Of a DNA stretch of 54,725 nucleotides, positions 22,516 to 32,573 are shown one piece after another (the first letter of the stretch is position 1; every line of letters begins with the position of its first letter). Both the position numbers and the translations under genes were made by a program. The notes below the pieces were generated by a model. The model had not been told where the DNA came from, searched no databases, and saw nothing but the letters and a program-made list of their open reading frames with translations. This DNA is from JAZRZI01 sp045601325 (lineage in GTDB: Bacteria > Bacillota_I > Bacilli_A > RFN20 > CAG-826), in assembly GCA_045601325.1 (NCBI GenBank), contig JAZRZI010000023.1, positions 1-54,725 of the forward strand, written 5' to 3'.

Positions 22516-23421
22516 CTACTTATTAAAAAAGTTAGCGATATCATTAAAGACGGTGAATTTATCTGTTTCGTTGCAAATTTCATGTCTCATGCCTTTATAG
22601 ATATTTGTATCTACATCATTAAACCCAAGCTTGTTATACATTTTCTTTAAAGTTAATGTAGCTTTTGAATAACCTGTAACAGGGTCTTCTTCACCGGTGA
22701 TGATATAGATAGGAAGGTCTTTTCTAATACTATTTAGACCTTTCTTTGTGTATAGCTTTTTCATTCCCTTAAGGAATTCTAAACAGAAACCATTATTAGG
22801 GCCAAAACCACTTAATGGATCCGCGATATATGTATCAACGTTTTCAGTATTATAAGATAACCAGTCGAATGACGTTCTAGGTTCTTTAATGCGTTTATTA
22901 AAGTTACCAAACATTAAGTTATTAAGCATCTTTGCTTTAACGTTTCTTTTCTTCTTAGTGGTAATCATTTTAGCGAGCATTAATCCAATAGGAACCGCTT
23001 TATTTTTCGCACCACTGCCACATAAGATAATTCTATCTATTTCGTTAGAATATTTTTGGATAAAGCCTTGTCCAACATAGCTACCCATACTATGGGCAAA
23101 TACTGATGTAGGAACATTACTATTAATACTATTTATTAATAAATGCATATTGTCTATCATCTTATTGAAGCCATCAATTGGCCAAATACCTATATTTTGG
23201 AGGTCTGGGGCAACGTTTTGTCCTTGACCGTAATAATCTAAGCAATATACATCAAATCCTTCCCCATTGAGACGTTTTGCAAGAGCGTCATATCTAAGGG
23301 AATGTTCTTCCATACCTTCAAAGATGAGAACGTTGCCTTTAGGATTATCTATTTTCCAAGATAAGCCATATACTTCTTTACCATCATTATCGGTGATTTG
23401 AATTCTAATTGCTTCAGACAT
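22516..23421 (-). CDS. Alpha/beta hydrolase (serine aminopeptidase S33/lysophospholipase-like)
   Basis: A 301-residue cytoplasmic alpha/beta hydrolase. The nucleophile elbow is AHSMGSY (Ser111), the acid is probably in TGEEDPVTG, and the base is the His of KGMRHEICNE near the C-terminus, so the triad is complete. The oxyanion region is EGMEEHSLRYD. The family includes monoacylglycerol lipases and lysophospholipases, and the pattern fits that branch best. AGGAGATATAAAT precedes the ATG, 11 nt after the galE stop codon, so it is the last protein gene of the gatCAB-galE unit before tRNA-Arg. Confidence 0.82.
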   Translation of the reverse strand: MSEAIRIQITDNDGKEVYGLSWKIDNPKGNVLIFEGMEEHSLRYDALAKRLNGEGFDVYCLDYYGQGQNVAPDLQNIGIWPIDGFNKMIDNMHLLINSINSNVPTSVFAHSMGSYVGQGFIQKYSNEIDRIILCGSGAKNKAVPIGLMLAKMITTKKKRNVKAKMLNNLMFGNFNKRIKEPRTSFDWLSYNTENVDTYIADPLSGFGPNNGFCLEFLKGMKKLYTKKGLNSIRKDLPIYIITGEEDPVTGYSKATLTLKKMYNKLGFNDVDTNIYKGMRHEICNETDKFTVFNDIANFFNK

Positions 23422-23432
23422 ATTTATATCTC

Positions 23433-24449
23433 CTATTTGTCGTATCCATTAGGATTATTCTTTTGCCATTTCCAAGAATCGCGGCATGCATCCACGATTG
23501 TCTTTTCTGTTTTAAAGCCCATTTCTTCAAATGCTTTAGTTGCATCAGCATAGTTAGTAGCGACGTCACCTGGTCTTCTATCACAGAATTCATATTTAAC
23601 AGTGACGCCATTGGCTTTTTCAAAAGCGTGCACTAATTCAAGAACAGATGTTCCACGACCAGTACCTAAGTTATAAATAACTAATCCTGGTTTAGTTTCT
23701 AATTTCTTTAAAGCACATAAGTGACCTCTTGCTAAATCCACCACATGGATATAGTCTCTAACACCAGTTCCATCAATTGTGTCATAATCATTGCCAAAGA
23801 CATTTAAGTGATCACGTTTACCCACTGCTACTTGAGTGACATAAGGCATTAAGTTATTAGGAATACCATTAGGGTCTTCACCGATTAAACCAGATTCATG
23901 CGCTCCAATTGGGTTGAAGTATCTCAAGATAGCGATGTTAGCGTCTTTATGTTCTTTAGCGTAATCTTTTAAAAGATATTCGATATCTAATTTTGTTTGA
24001 CCATAAGGATTTGTGCATCCACCGACAGGATCGGTCTCTTTTAGAGGGACATGGTCAGGAGTGCCATATACAGTCGCGGAAGAAGAGAACACTAAGTTCT
24101 TAACTCTGTATTCATTCATAAGTTTAATTAAAACTTTGGAAGAACCAACATTATTATCAAAATATAATTGAGGTTTTAAAACAGATTCACCAACGCTTTT
24201 TAAACCTGCAAAATGAATGACATCAGTGATATCTTCTTTTACAAAGATTTCACGCATCTTTTCCTCATCTTGTACAGATGCTTCATAAAATTTAGGTTTC
24301 TTACCTGTAATCTTAAAGATTCTATTTAATACTTCAGGTTTAGAGTTAACGTAATTGTCTACGATAACAACTTCATAATTGTGATTTAATAAATCAACGA
24401 CAGTGTGGGAACCAATATATCCAGTTCCACCAGTAACAAGAATAGCCAT
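23433..24449 (-). CDS. galE: UDP-glucose 4-epimerase
   Basis: A 338-residue short-chain dehydrogenase-type epimerase interconverting UDP-glucose and UDP-galactose with bound NAD. The nucleotide loop is GGTGYIGS (residues 7-14). FSSSATVYG and YGQTKLD carry the Ser and the Tyr-x-x-x-Lys of the active site. GTGVRDYIHVVDLARGH is the GalE-specific block. Length is normal. The ATG is 1 nt past the gatB stop codon, so it is coupled to the amidotransferase operon. It could supply UDP-Gal for the polysaccharide cluster further along the window. Confidence 0.95.
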   Translation of the reverse strand: MAILVTGGTGYIGSHTVVDLLNHNYEVVIVDNYVNSKPEVLNRIFKITGKKPKFYEASVQDEEKMREIFVKEDITDVIHFAGLKSVGESVLKPQLYFDNNVGSSKVLIKLMNEYRVKNLVFSSSATVYGTPDHVPLKETDPVGGCTNPYGQTKLDIEYLLKDYAKEHKDANIAILRYFNPIGAHESGLIGEDPNGIPNNLMPYVTQVAVGKRDHLNVFGNDYDTIDGTGVRDYIHVVDLARGHLCALKKLETKPGLVIYNLGTGRGTSVLELVHAFEKANGVTVKYEFCDRRPGDVATNYADATKAFEEMGFKTEKTIVDACRDSWKWQKNNPNGYDK

Positions 24450-24450
24450 A

Positions 24451-25854
24451 TTATCTTTTTTCTATCTCCTTTAACAATAATGTCGAAACATTCTTAGGAT
24501 CGATTTTATCCTTGAACTCTTTTATTATAAGTCCCATTAAATATTTAATTAAATGGTTTTTACCATTTTTGTACTCTATTAATATTTCTTTATTAGAGTC
24601 GAGAATTTTGTTGATATAATCGACGACAACATCATCATCAACTAGATTAATATTCATTAGTGAATCAACATCACTGATATCTCCGTTTATTATTAAACCG
24701 ACTTTATCTTTAATAGAGTTGTATGATAGGTTACCTAAACTAACTAGATTAGTAAGCTTAGTGAAACTATTAGCGAAAACATTTAAATCTATTAAAGAAA
24801 TATTGTTCTTATAAGCAAAGCTAGAAACATTATTTATAATAAAATTCGCTAAAAGAATTGGATCAATAGAACCTAACAAGCAGGCATCAAATAAATTCTT
24901 TAAATCTATATCACTGATTAACACATCAATGGTTTCGTGTGATATACCTAAATGTTCAAATCTATGATGAGCAGAGGCTGGTAACTCAGGCATTTTATGA
25001 TAAACATCAAACACAAATTCATTAGATAAGAAAATAGGAGCAATATTAGTTTCAGGAATATAACAATATCCTTGCTCATCGCACTTATCCCTTAAAAGTT
25101 GAAGAGACTTAGTAGAATCAGCATAAGAATAAGTTTGTTTATAAATAACTCCTCCAGATAAAAGGATTCTATTTTGTTGTTCGATGGCACGTTCCAATGC
25201 AAGGCCTAAGTTTTTAACACTGTTCAAGTTTTTAATTTCAAAATATGGATTGAGTTTATTGCTTCCAAAAGGTCTTAACGATACATTAGCGTCGCATCTT
25301 AAACTTCCATCTTCAAGTTTGCCATCTGAAATACCTAAAAATGTTGATAATTGAATGACGTATTTCAAACACTTTTTAGCGTCGTCACTATTTCGTATAT
25401 CGGATTCGAAAACTATCTCTATTAATGGAATCCCACTTCTGTTGTAATCGAGATATATATTTTCGTTATCTAATATTTGTTTAGCGGTGTCTTCTTCTAA
25501 GTGGATTTCTTTGATTCTAAACGTCTTTCCATCGAGATGAATTTCTCCATCAGTTCCAATAGGGAATCTATGTTGTGTTATTTGATACCCTTTCGCTAAG
25601 TCATGATAAAAATAATTCTTTCTATCAAATGTTACGAAAGGATTGATCTTGCAATTAAGCGCAAAGGCAAGCATCAAAGCACATTCAATGCATTTGGAAT
25701 TCACTGTTGGAAGAAATCCTGGGTAAGCAATGTCAATTGGGCTAACCGCAGCATTAGCCTCTAAACTAGAAGAATTCAAAGCGTTAGAAAATAACTTGCT
25801 ATTAGTTTTTAATTGCAAGTGAAGTTCAAGCCCGATGATTGTTTCAAAGTTCAT
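24451..25854 (-). CDS. gatB: Asp/Glu-tRNA amidotransferase subunit B
   Basis: A 467-residue GatB, the subunit that activates the mischarged aminoacyl-tRNA and binds the tRNA through its tail domain. Family blocks are present: GLELHLQLKTNSKLFSNA, DIAYPGFLPTVNSKCIECAL, FDRKNYFYHDLAKGYQITQ, EDTAKQILD, DYNRSGIPLIEIV and EDGSLRCDANVS. The usual E-x-H is ELHL here. The C-terminal half (from about 290) is the helical cradle plus a YqeY-like tail. It follows gatA by 3 nt. With AsnRS encoded at 35044-36435, GatCAB probably serves Glu-tRNA(Gln). Confidence 0.95.
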   Translation of the reverse strand: MNFETIIGLELHLQLKTNSKLFSNALNSSSLEANAAVSPIDIAYPGFLPTVNSKCIECALMLAFALNCKINPFVTFDRKNYFYHDLAKGYQITQHRFPIGTDGEIHLDGKTFRIKEIHLEEDTAKQILDNENIYLDYNRSGIPLIEIVFESDIRNSDDAKKCLKYVIQLSTFLGISDGKLEDGSLRCDANVSLRPFGSNKLNPYFEIKNLNSVKNLGLALERAIEQQNRILLSGGVIYKQTYSYADSTKSLQLLRDKCDEQGYCYIPETNIAPIFLSNEFVFDVYHKMPELPASAHHRFEHLGISHETIDVLISDIDLKNLFDACLLGSIDPILLANFIINNVSSFAYKNNISLIDLNVFANSFTKLTNLVSLGNLSYNSIKDKVGLIINGDISDVDSLMNINLVDDDVVVDYINKILDSNKEILIEYKNGKNHLIKYLMGLIIKEFKDKIDPKNVSTLLLKEIEKR

Positions 25855-25857
25855 ATA

Positions 25858-27288
25858 TTAAGAGTTAAAAATATTTTCAAATAGATGAGATATTTCTAGA
25901 AGTTTCTTTTCTTCAAAAAGATTGCAGGCAATATTGCCACCGAAAGGTAAATTATCAATATTACCTAAAGGTAAAGTTATGGATGGGAACCCACCCATAT
26001 TTTGAATAGGCATATGATTATCCGCAATTAAGTATTCATCAGATAATCTATCAACAGTGTCGCTAAATTTAGGAGCAGGCCCTGCTGCTGAAGGTACAAA
26101 CACTGCATCGTATTTATCTAATAACTTTTTATATTCATTAGTGATTAATGTTCTAGCTTTTAATGCTTTACTAAATAAAGAAATCTCGTCATTATTATTC
26201 ATCGCTATATAGCCACCCAATAGCAAACGTTTTTTAATTGATGGATGAAACAATGTAGAACGAAGATCACAAGCACTTTGTTCAAATGATTTATTAGATA
26301 AAGATTGTCCAAATTTTAAACCATCAATATAACGTAAATTAGATTGAACTTCCACACATGAAATAATCATATATGTAGGATATACCGCTCTCAATAAGTT
26401 GATATCGTAACTGGCATAGTCAATTTCAACGCCAGATGCTTTAAGTTTTTCTACATTATTTAAGAATAAATCCTTGGCTTTTTTGTTTGATAATGAATCA
26501 ACAATTTCTTTGATAATACAAATTTTATATTTTGTTTTATTTGAATTGGACGGACAATAATCTTCAACTTCTAAGGAAGAACAAGTTGTATCTTTATCGT
26601 CTTTGCCTGCTAAGGCATTAAGTATAATTGCGGAATCGTATACATATTTAGTAATAATACCAACATGGTCTAATGATGGCGCAAAAGGAAACAAGCCAAA
26701 TCTAGAAATACGTCCCCAAGTTGGTTTTAAACCTGTAACACCTGCATAAGACACAGGCTTTCTTACACTATCACCAGTATCTGAACCAACCGAAAATGGT
26801 ACTATACCAGCACACACTGCGCTAACAGAACCAGAAGAAGAACCACCAACTAATCTTTCATGGCTAGGATCTTTTGGATTATATATTTTTCCTATATGGC
26901 AAGTATCGCCTCTACCACCCATTGCGAATTCATCCATGGTGTTTTTGCCAATGAGGATAGCGCCTTGCTCTTTTAATCTCGTATATACTTCAGCATCAAA
27001 ATTAGGAATATAACCTTTAAGAGTGTCACTAGAAGCACAGGTAGGAATTCCCTTAGTGGAGAAGTTATCTTTTAAACAGTAAGGAATACCCCATAATAAG
27101 TTATTCTTTTTTGTAATATCTAAGTGATTTGCTTGATAAATTGCCTCATTTTCACAAATATATTCAAAGCAATTGTTATTATCTTCTTTAGCGCGTTTGA
27201 TAGCTTCTTTAGTGAGCTCAATAGGAGTGACTTTGCCTTCTATGATTGCTTTATGGATGCTTAAAATATCTAAATCTAAATAGCTCAT
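25858..27288 (-). CDS. gatA: Asp/Glu-tRNA amidotransferase subunit A
   Basis: A 476-residue amidase-signature glutaminase that produces ammonia for GatB. Ser-cisSer-Lys triad regions are YCLKDNFSTKG (Lys), VGGSSSGSVSAVCAG (cis-Ser) and GSDTGDSVRKPVSYAGVTGL (nucleophilic Ser). The last block has Asp where most homologues have Gly before the Ser, a conservative local change. The start codon overlaps the gatC stop (TAATG). Length and blocks are otherwise normal. Confidence 0.95.
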   Translation of the reverse strand: MSYLDLDILSIHKAIIEGKVTPIELTKEAIKRAKEDNNNCFEYICENEAIYQANHLDITKKNNLLWGIPYCLKDNFSTKGIPTCASSDTLKGYIPNFDAEVYTRLKEQGAILIGKNTMDEFAMGGRGDTCHIGKIYNPKDPSHERLVGGSSSGSVSAVCAGIVPFSVGSDTGDSVRKPVSYAGVTGLKPTWGRISRFGLFPFAPSLDHVGIITKYVYDSAIILNALAGKDDKDTTCSSLEVEDYCPSNSNKTKYKICIIKEIVDSLSNKKAKDLFLNNVEKLKASGVEIDYASYDINLLRAVYPTYMIISCVEVQSNLRYIDGLKFGQSLSNKSFEQSACDLRSTLFHPSIKKRLLLGGYIAMNNNDEISLFSKALKARTLITNEYKKLLDKYDAVFVPSAAGPAPKFSDTVDRLSDEYLIADNHMPIQNMGGFPSITLPLGNIDNLPFGGNIACNLFEEKKLLEISHLFENIFNS

Positions 27289-27581
27289 TATTTGCCATCC
27301 TTCTTAGCAATAATTAAATCGCTATTATGATTAGGTGATTGATTTAATATAACTTGTTTACTGTTTGAATCAATTGGATTGTCTTCCCTAACGTTACCAA
27401 TAAATTCATAAGGAAAGATTGATTTACTGGCTTCATCTAATCCTTTAATGCAATCAAATATTTCAAATTGTTTGTGATATATTTGAAAATCATTAATAGC
27501 ACTACAAAGTTCATCATCAGTTAATATTATCAACTGATTCTTTTCGCTTTCATGAATAATTGATTTAAAATCCTTTTTCAT
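27288..27581 (-). CDS. gatC: Asp/Glu-tRNA amidotransferase subunit C
   Basis: A 97-residue GatC, the small belt-like subunit that stabilises the GatA-GatB interface. The pattern LTDDELCSAINDFQIYHKQF, then VREDNP and NSDLIIAKK near the end, follows the family (normally ...LREDE...APE...F.VPK). It is divergent, but position and size make the call firm. It is first in the gatCAB-galE-hydrolase unit. No Shine-Dalgarno is seen; TAAAAT lies 10 nt before the ATG. Confidence 0.85.
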   Translation of the reverse strand: MKKDFKSIIHESEKNQLIILTDDELCSAINDFQIYHKQFEIFDCIKGLDEASKSIFPYEFIGNVREDNPIDSNSKQVILNQSPNHNSDLIIAKKDGK

Positions 27582-27741
27582 AGCGATAGAGATTTTATCA
27601 TAAACTAAAATTTTTATAAATAAAAATCCACTTAATGATATTGCTCAAATAATTCATCCCCCACCTACATATACATTTAGACGATAGGGGCTTCTTACTG
27701 ATTGCTAGATAAATTGAAACATACTTTACATTGTTTTAAAC

Positions 27742-27777
27742 AAAAAAATAGCAAACTAATAATTAAGTCCGCTATTT
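27742..27777 (-). terminator. Terminator of the pcrA-ligA unit
   Basis: Minus-strand AAATAGC/GCTATTT closes a stem with inner ACT/AGT pairs, followed by seven T. Between this and gatC (27598-27741) only an imperfect CCCC/GGGG hairpin near 27659-27690 is visible. Confidence 0.75.
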
Positions 27778-27805
27778 TAGAGTTTATTCACTAAGATTAA
27801 GTAGG

Positions 27806-29791
27806 TTATTTAATTAATTCTAAGAATTCAGCTTCATCAAGCACAGTAATGTTAAGTGCTTGAGCTTTATCTAACTTGCTACCAGCTTCAGTTCCAGCAA
27901 TAACAGCATCTGTGGATTTAGATACTGAACCAGTAACTTTAGCGCCTAAGTTTTCAAGTATTTCAGTAGCTTCCTTTCTACCCATACTAGATAAGGTACC
28001 TGTTAAAACAACAGTCTTACCTGAGAAATAAGAATTTGCAGCTTTTGCGGTGCTACCTAAGAAATTAAAGTTAAGACCATGTTCTCTAAGAGATTCTACT
28101 AATCCTTTATTAGTTAAGTCGGAGAACCATTCAACAATAGAATGAGCAACGACCGGACCAACATCATTAATTTCTAAAAGTTCTTCTTCACTTGCTTCCA
28201 TAAGAGCATCTAATGAGCCATATATACGAGATAACGTCTTAGCCATTTTTGCGCCGACTTCTTTAATACCTAATGCAAATAATAGGCGTTCTACTGAGTT
28301 TTTCTTACTATTTTCAATCGCTTCTATTAAATTATCGATTGATTTTGATTGCCAACCATCAAGAGCAATAATCTCATCTCTATGATTCATCAAATCATAA
28401 ATTTCATCTATGTTATGGAAGAAACCTTGATTAAAAAATTGTTCACAAACCTTTTCACCCATGCCTTCAATATCCATAGCGTCTCTGCTAGAGAAATGAA
28501 TAATGCCTTCGATCTTTTTAGCGTCGCAATGTGGATTTAAGCAGAAATGCATCGCATCTTTCTTCACTAATGGAGAACCACATACTGGGCAAGTATCAAT
28601 CATCTTATAAGGAATTTGAGTGTCATCTCTTCTAGTTTCCACAACTCTAACAACTTCAGGAATAACATCTCCAGCTTTTCTTAAAACGACATAATCACCT
28701 TTCATTAAGCCCTTTTCAAGAATAAAGTCTTCATTATGAAGTGTTGCTCTTTGGACAACTGATCCTGCTACTCTAACTGGTTCTAATACTGCGTTAGGGG
28801 TAATCTTACCAGTTCTGCCAACTGTATAGATAATATCTGTTAACTTAGTAATAACTTCTTCAGGCGGGAATTTATATGCAATAGCCCATCTAGGTGTTTT
28901 AGATGTATATCCTAACTTATCATATAAATTCATATCATCGACTTTAATAACAATACCATCTATATCATAAGGAAGGGTTGGTCTTTTTTCTGTGTACTCT
29001 TTGATATAAGCGATTACTTCTTTTATGCCTTTACATAATCTTCTTTCTGGATTAGTTTTAAAACCTAATTCATCGCAAAGATCAAGAGCCTCGCTATGGT
29101 AACGGATACCGAAATCTTTCGCATTAACAAAGTAATACCAGAAAGCATCTAATCCTCTACTAGCAGCGATAGAACTATCTAATTGTCTAATGCTACCCGC
29201 TGCAGCATTTCTTGCGTTAGCAAATAATGGTTTTCCGTTAGCTTCTTGGATTTCGTTGAGCTTTTGCAGTGATTTTTTAGGCATAAAGACTTCACCACGA
29301 ATCTCAAAATCGCCATTGATATCAATGTGAGAAGGAATGGATTTAATAGTTATAACATTACTTGTTACATCTTCACCTTCCACACCATCACCACGTGTAG
29401 CGGCGTATTTTAATTCCTTATTATAAACAAGAGACATACCAAGACCATCGATTTTCATCTCTGCCATATAAGTGACTTTATCGCTACCGATAACGTCTCT
29501 AATTTTTCTATCAAAATCATATAAATCATCTTCATTGAATGCATTTGCAAGAGAAAGCATCATTCTACTATGAGATACTTTCTTAAATTCTTCTTGCACC
29601 AAGCCACCAACTCTTTGAGATGGGGATAATGGAGATTGAAGTTCAGGATTCTCATTTTCGAGCATGATTAATTCCTGCATAAGACGATCGTATTCTGCAT
29701 CGCTGACAGAAGGATTATCTAATACATAGTATTCGTAGTTATATTTTTCTAACAACTTACGAATTTCTTCTACTCTTTGTTTAGGTGTCAT
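27806..29791 (-). CDS. ligA: NAD-dependent DNA ligase
   Basis: A 661-residue LigA, sealing nicks in replication and repair. It has the Ia domain with YYVLDNPSVSDAEYD, the adenylation motif KIDG (Lys113), and SQRVGG. The OB fold has YTVGRTGKITPNAVLEPV. The Cys4 zinc finger spans CPVCG to CLNPHC. Helix-hairpin-helix repeats follow, and a BRCT domain covers about 585-661 (FSGKTVVLTGTLSSMGR). Length is typical. The start codon overlaps the pcrA stop by 4 nt, the conserved pcrA-ligA order of Firmicutes. Confidence 0.97.
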   Translation of the reverse strand: MTPKQRVEEIRKLLEKYNYEYYVLDNPSVSDAEYDRLMQELIMLENENPELQSPLSPSQRVGGLVQEEFKKVSHSRMMLSLANAFNEDDLYDFDRKIRDVIGSDKVTYMAEMKIDGLGMSLVYNKELKYAATRGDGVEGEDVTSNVITIKSIPSHIDINGDFEIRGEVFMPKKSLQKLNEIQEANGKPLFANARNAAAGSIRQLDSSIAASRGLDAFWYYFVNAKDFGIRYHSEALDLCDELGFKTNPERRLCKGIKEVIAYIKEYTEKRPTLPYDIDGIVIKVDDMNLYDKLGYTSKTPRWAIAYKFPPEEVITKLTDIIYTVGRTGKITPNAVLEPVRVAGSVVQRATLHNEDFILEKGLMKGDYVVLRKAGDVIPEVVRVVETRRDDTQIPYKMIDTCPVCGSPLVKKDAMHFCLNPHCDAKKIEGIIHFSSRDAMDIEGMGEKVCEQFFNQGFFHNIDEIYDLMNHRDEIIALDGWQSKSIDNLIEAIENSKKNSVERLLFALGIKEVGAKMAKTLSRIYGSLDALMEASEEELLEINDVGPVVAHSIVEWFSDLTNKGLVESLREHGLNFNFLGSTAKAANSYFSGKTVVLTGTLSSMGRKEATEILENLGAKVTGSVSKSTDAVIAGTEAGSKLDKAQALNITVLDEAEFLELIK

Positions 29792-32016
29792 GCGTCATTG
29801 CCTCCTTTGGAGATTGCTGGGTGTGTTCCCATAATTGATTTTTCGCCATGTTCATCAAAATTGATTGTTAAAACACCATCACCATCAATTTCAGTAACTA
29901 CACCACTACCAAATTTTGTGTGTATAGCTATATCTCCAACTTTCCAAATAATATCGTTAGTTTTACTAGATAAATCTTGTTTAATCGGGGAATCTAAATT
30001 GAATGTCCTATTTTTTTTAGGTTCTTCATCTTGTATATGATAAGAACTAGGTCTTCTATTATTAATAAATGGATTGAATTCATTATATGAAGAATCTGGT
30101 TCATATCCAGCTTCTTTGATAAACATTGAAGGCCTTAATGTTGAGCCTAAAACATAAGAAAAATCGCTACAATATGATACATACAGTTTCTTCCTTGCTC
30201 TTGTAATAGCAACATAAGCAAGTCTTCTTTCTTCTTCTAGTGCGTTATATCCGCCTTCAGTCATCGCTCTTTGGTTAGGGAATATACCATCATTGAATTT
30301 AACGATAAATACGATAGGGAATTCCAAACCTTTAGCAGTGTGAACTGTCATCATTTGAACTTTATCAGCATCAACAATTTCATCTTGAGCGGACAATAAA
30401 GAAATGTTTTGTAAATATTCATCAAATGTAGAATCAGGATTGCTATGTAAGAAGTGTCTTATATCCGCGAATAATTGTTTAACGTTTTCCAATCTTTCAT
30501 CAGCGTTATCATCATCTTTTAAGTAATTTTGATATCCGATAGAGTAAATTAATTCTTCTAAGTGTTTAGAGAATACTTCGTCGCTTGTATTAACTTTATC
30601 TCTTGCGTTATCAATGTTAAAAATCATTGCTTTTAAAGAGTTAAGAGCTTTTTTAGGAATACTAGAATCTTCAATCTTAACATCCCTAATATATTCGTAA
30701 TAACTCATCCCAGCGTCATTAGCTTCTTGTCTGATAATAGCTTGAGTCATATCTCCAATTCCACGTCTAGGAACATTTATAATTCTATCGAAAGAAATGT
30801 TGTCTTTCGTGTTAACAATGAGGTGAAAATACGCTAAAACGTCTTTAATTTCCATACGTTGATAGAACTTAAGCCCACCATAGATTGTGTATGGAATATG
30901 TTTACCAACAAATGCGTTTTCAAAGTCTAAAGTTAAGTAGTTAGATCTATATAAGATTGCTATATCTTTATATTTATAGCCTTGGCTAACTAAACTTTGA
31001 ATTTCTCTAGCGACATATTCTGCCTCACTCTTTGATTGAGGGGATAATCTCCAGGTAATCTTATCTCCACCCTTATCGAGAGTGTATAAGTTTTTAGGAT
31101 CACGATGTACATTCTTAGAGATTAACTTATTTGCGCAATCAAGAATGACTTGTGTGCTTCTATAGTTTTGATCAAGAGTAATAGTTTCCATATCTTTAAA
31201 TGATTTAGAAACATTGCGGATGATATCCGGATTAGCGCCTCTCCATGTATAAATAGTTTGGTCGCCATCACCAACAACAAATAAAGATGCTGTATCTTTC
31301 TTTAATAAATTAATAAGTTTATATTCAACATCGTTTGTGTCTTGGAATTCGTCAACGAGAATATGATCAATTCTATTTTGCCATTTAAATCTAATATCAG
31401 GATAATGTTCAAGAATATAATTAGCTTTTAATAACAAATCATCAAAGTCTAAACATAATGTTTTAGTCTTTTCTTCTTCATAACGTGTATATATTTCTAA
31501 GCATACTTTTTCATCTTCAAATCTAGGAACACTAACTGTGATATCTTCAGGATACTTTTCTTTTAATTTGCAAGATCCGATATAACTTAAAGCTTTTCCC
31601 ACTATTTTGTCTCCGCGTTTAAAGCCCATTTCAGCCACAATATCTTTAATTAATTTAGTTTGATCTTCTTCATCTAAAATTGTGAAAGAAGATGGATAGT
31701 TTAAGACAGAAATTTCTCTTCTTAAAAAGTTAGCAGCAAAACTATGGAATGTTCTAATAGTTAAATCCTTTTCGCATTCTGGAATCATTTTAATAATTCT
31801 AGATTTCATTTCATTAGCAACTTTGTTAGTAAAAGTAATTGCTAATATAGTCCAAGGATATACATTAAATCTATTAATTAAATAAGCGATACGATATGTT
31901 AAAACTCTGGTCTTGCCACTACCAGCACCAGCGTTAACTTTAACATGTTGGCATGTTGTGCTAACAGCTTCGTATTGTCTTTCATTAAGTTCGTTTTCAA
32001 AATCTATATATTGCAT
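29788..32016 (-). CDS. pcrA: ATP-dependent DNA helicase PcrA (UvrD/Rep family)
   Basis: A 742-residue superfamily 1A 3'-5' helicase for repair and plasmid replication. Motifs are in order: Q-motif NERQYEAV, Walker A AGAGSGKT (29-36), motif Ia TFTNKVANEM, motif II ILVDEFQDTND, motif III VVGDGDQTIYTWRGA, motif V MTVHTAKGLEFP, motif VI AYVAITRARKK. The C-terminus has the Tudor-like tail (IWKVGDIAIHTKFGSGVV, ...EKSIMGTHPAI) that in PcrA contacts RNA polymerase. No Shine-Dalgarno precedes the ATG. It is coupled to ligA. Confidence 0.97.
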   Translation of the reverse strand: MQYIDFENELNERQYEAVSTTCQHVKVNAGAGSGKTRVLTYRIAYLINRFNVYPWTILAITFTNKVANEMKSRIIKMIPECEKDLTIRTFHSFAANFLRREISVLNYPSSFTILDEEDQTKLIKDIVAEMGFKRGDKIVGKALSYIGSCKLKEKYPEDITVSVPRFEDEKVCLEIYTRYEEEKTKTLCLDFDDLLLKANYILEHYPDIRFKWQNRIDHILVDEFQDTNDVEYKLINLLKKDTASLFVVGDGDQTIYTWRGANPDIIRNVSKSFKDMETITLDQNYRSTQVILDCANKLISKNVHRDPKNLYTLDKGGDKITWRLSPQSKSEAEYVAREIQSLVSQGYKYKDIAILYRSNYLTLDFENAFVGKHIPYTIYGGLKFYQRMEIKDVLAYFHLIVNTKDNISFDRIINVPRRGIGDMTQAIIRQEANDAGMSYYEYIRDVKIEDSSIPKKALNSLKAMIFNIDNARDKVNTSDEVFSKHLEELIYSIGYQNYLKDDDNADERLENVKQLFADIRHFLHSNPDSTFDEYLQNISLLSAQDEIVDADKVQMMTVHTAKGLEFPIVFIVKFNDGIFPNQRAMTEGGYNALEEERRLAYVAITRARKKLYVSYCSDFSYVLGSTLRPSMFIKEAGYEPDSSYNEFNPFINNRRPSSYHIQDEEPKKNRTFNLDSPIKQDLSSKTNDIIWKVGDIAIHTKFGSGVVTEIDGDGVLTINFDEHGEKSIMGTHPAISKGGNDA

Positions 32017-32033
32017 AGCAATATATTATCACA

Positions 32034-32507
32034 TTACATTAAATCATACAAGATAGTATCGTAACTACTTATGAACAAATCAATATAAGTTAATATCTTT
32101 TCACCACCCGCTAAATTAGCGAATACGTGTTTGTTCATTACATGAATTAATGTTGGTGTCCCTTCTATCCATACGTTATCAACTTTAGTGGCCCCAATTG
32201 TGCACTCTATATTATTTGATACAGGAATGTCTTTATTAAAATTAATTAAATAGATTGGGTAGATATCGCTTTCAATAAACTCAAAAATGTCATCTTTTAT
32301 TTGCTTACAATAATGACATGTTTCACTGTAGATATACGCAAAATATGAAGGTTCTGCAGGTAAAAACAGTTCATTCCATAACAAATTTAGTGAAGAATAA
32401 TGATCGTAAGAAACTTCTTTTTCATCCTCCTTTTCCACGACATTATTTTGCTTCACGCAGCCAATTAATAGAGGCGTAACAAACAAGGTAAATAATTTTT
32501 TCTTCAT
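32034..32507 (-). CDS. Thioredoxin-like lipoprotein
   Basis: A 157-residue lipoprotein with lipobox LLIGC (Cys17). A thioredoxin-fold region carries YSETCHYCKQI (CxxC, about residues 64-67) and the cis-Pro-like segment WIEGTPTLIHV (about 115). It should act as an extracellular thiol-disulfide or disulfide-reductase protein anchored to the membrane; the partner is unknown. It is upstream of pcrA by 17 nt on the same strand. No Shine-Dalgarno is evident; TATAAT-like sequence directly abuts the ATG. Confidence 0.75.
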   Translation of the reverse strand: MKKKLFTLFVTPLLIGCVKQNNVVEKEDEKEVSYDHYSSLNLLWNELFLPAEPSYFAYIYSETCHYCKQIKDDIFEFIESDIYPIYLINFNKDIPVSNNIECTIGATKVDNVWIEGTPTLIHVMNKHVFANLAGGEKILTYIDLFISSYDTILYDLM

Positions 32508-32573
32508 ATTATATATAAAGACAAAATTTTCGTTTTTTTATAAAAATATTTTCATAAATGCTAAAATGGATAT

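Noticed and set aside
27640..27700. Imperfect CCCC/GGGG hairpin upstream of gatC as a riboswitch or T-box
   Set aside because: No T-box (TGGNACC), specifier loop or other riboswitch consensus is seen, and the element lies upstream of the likely gatC promoter.
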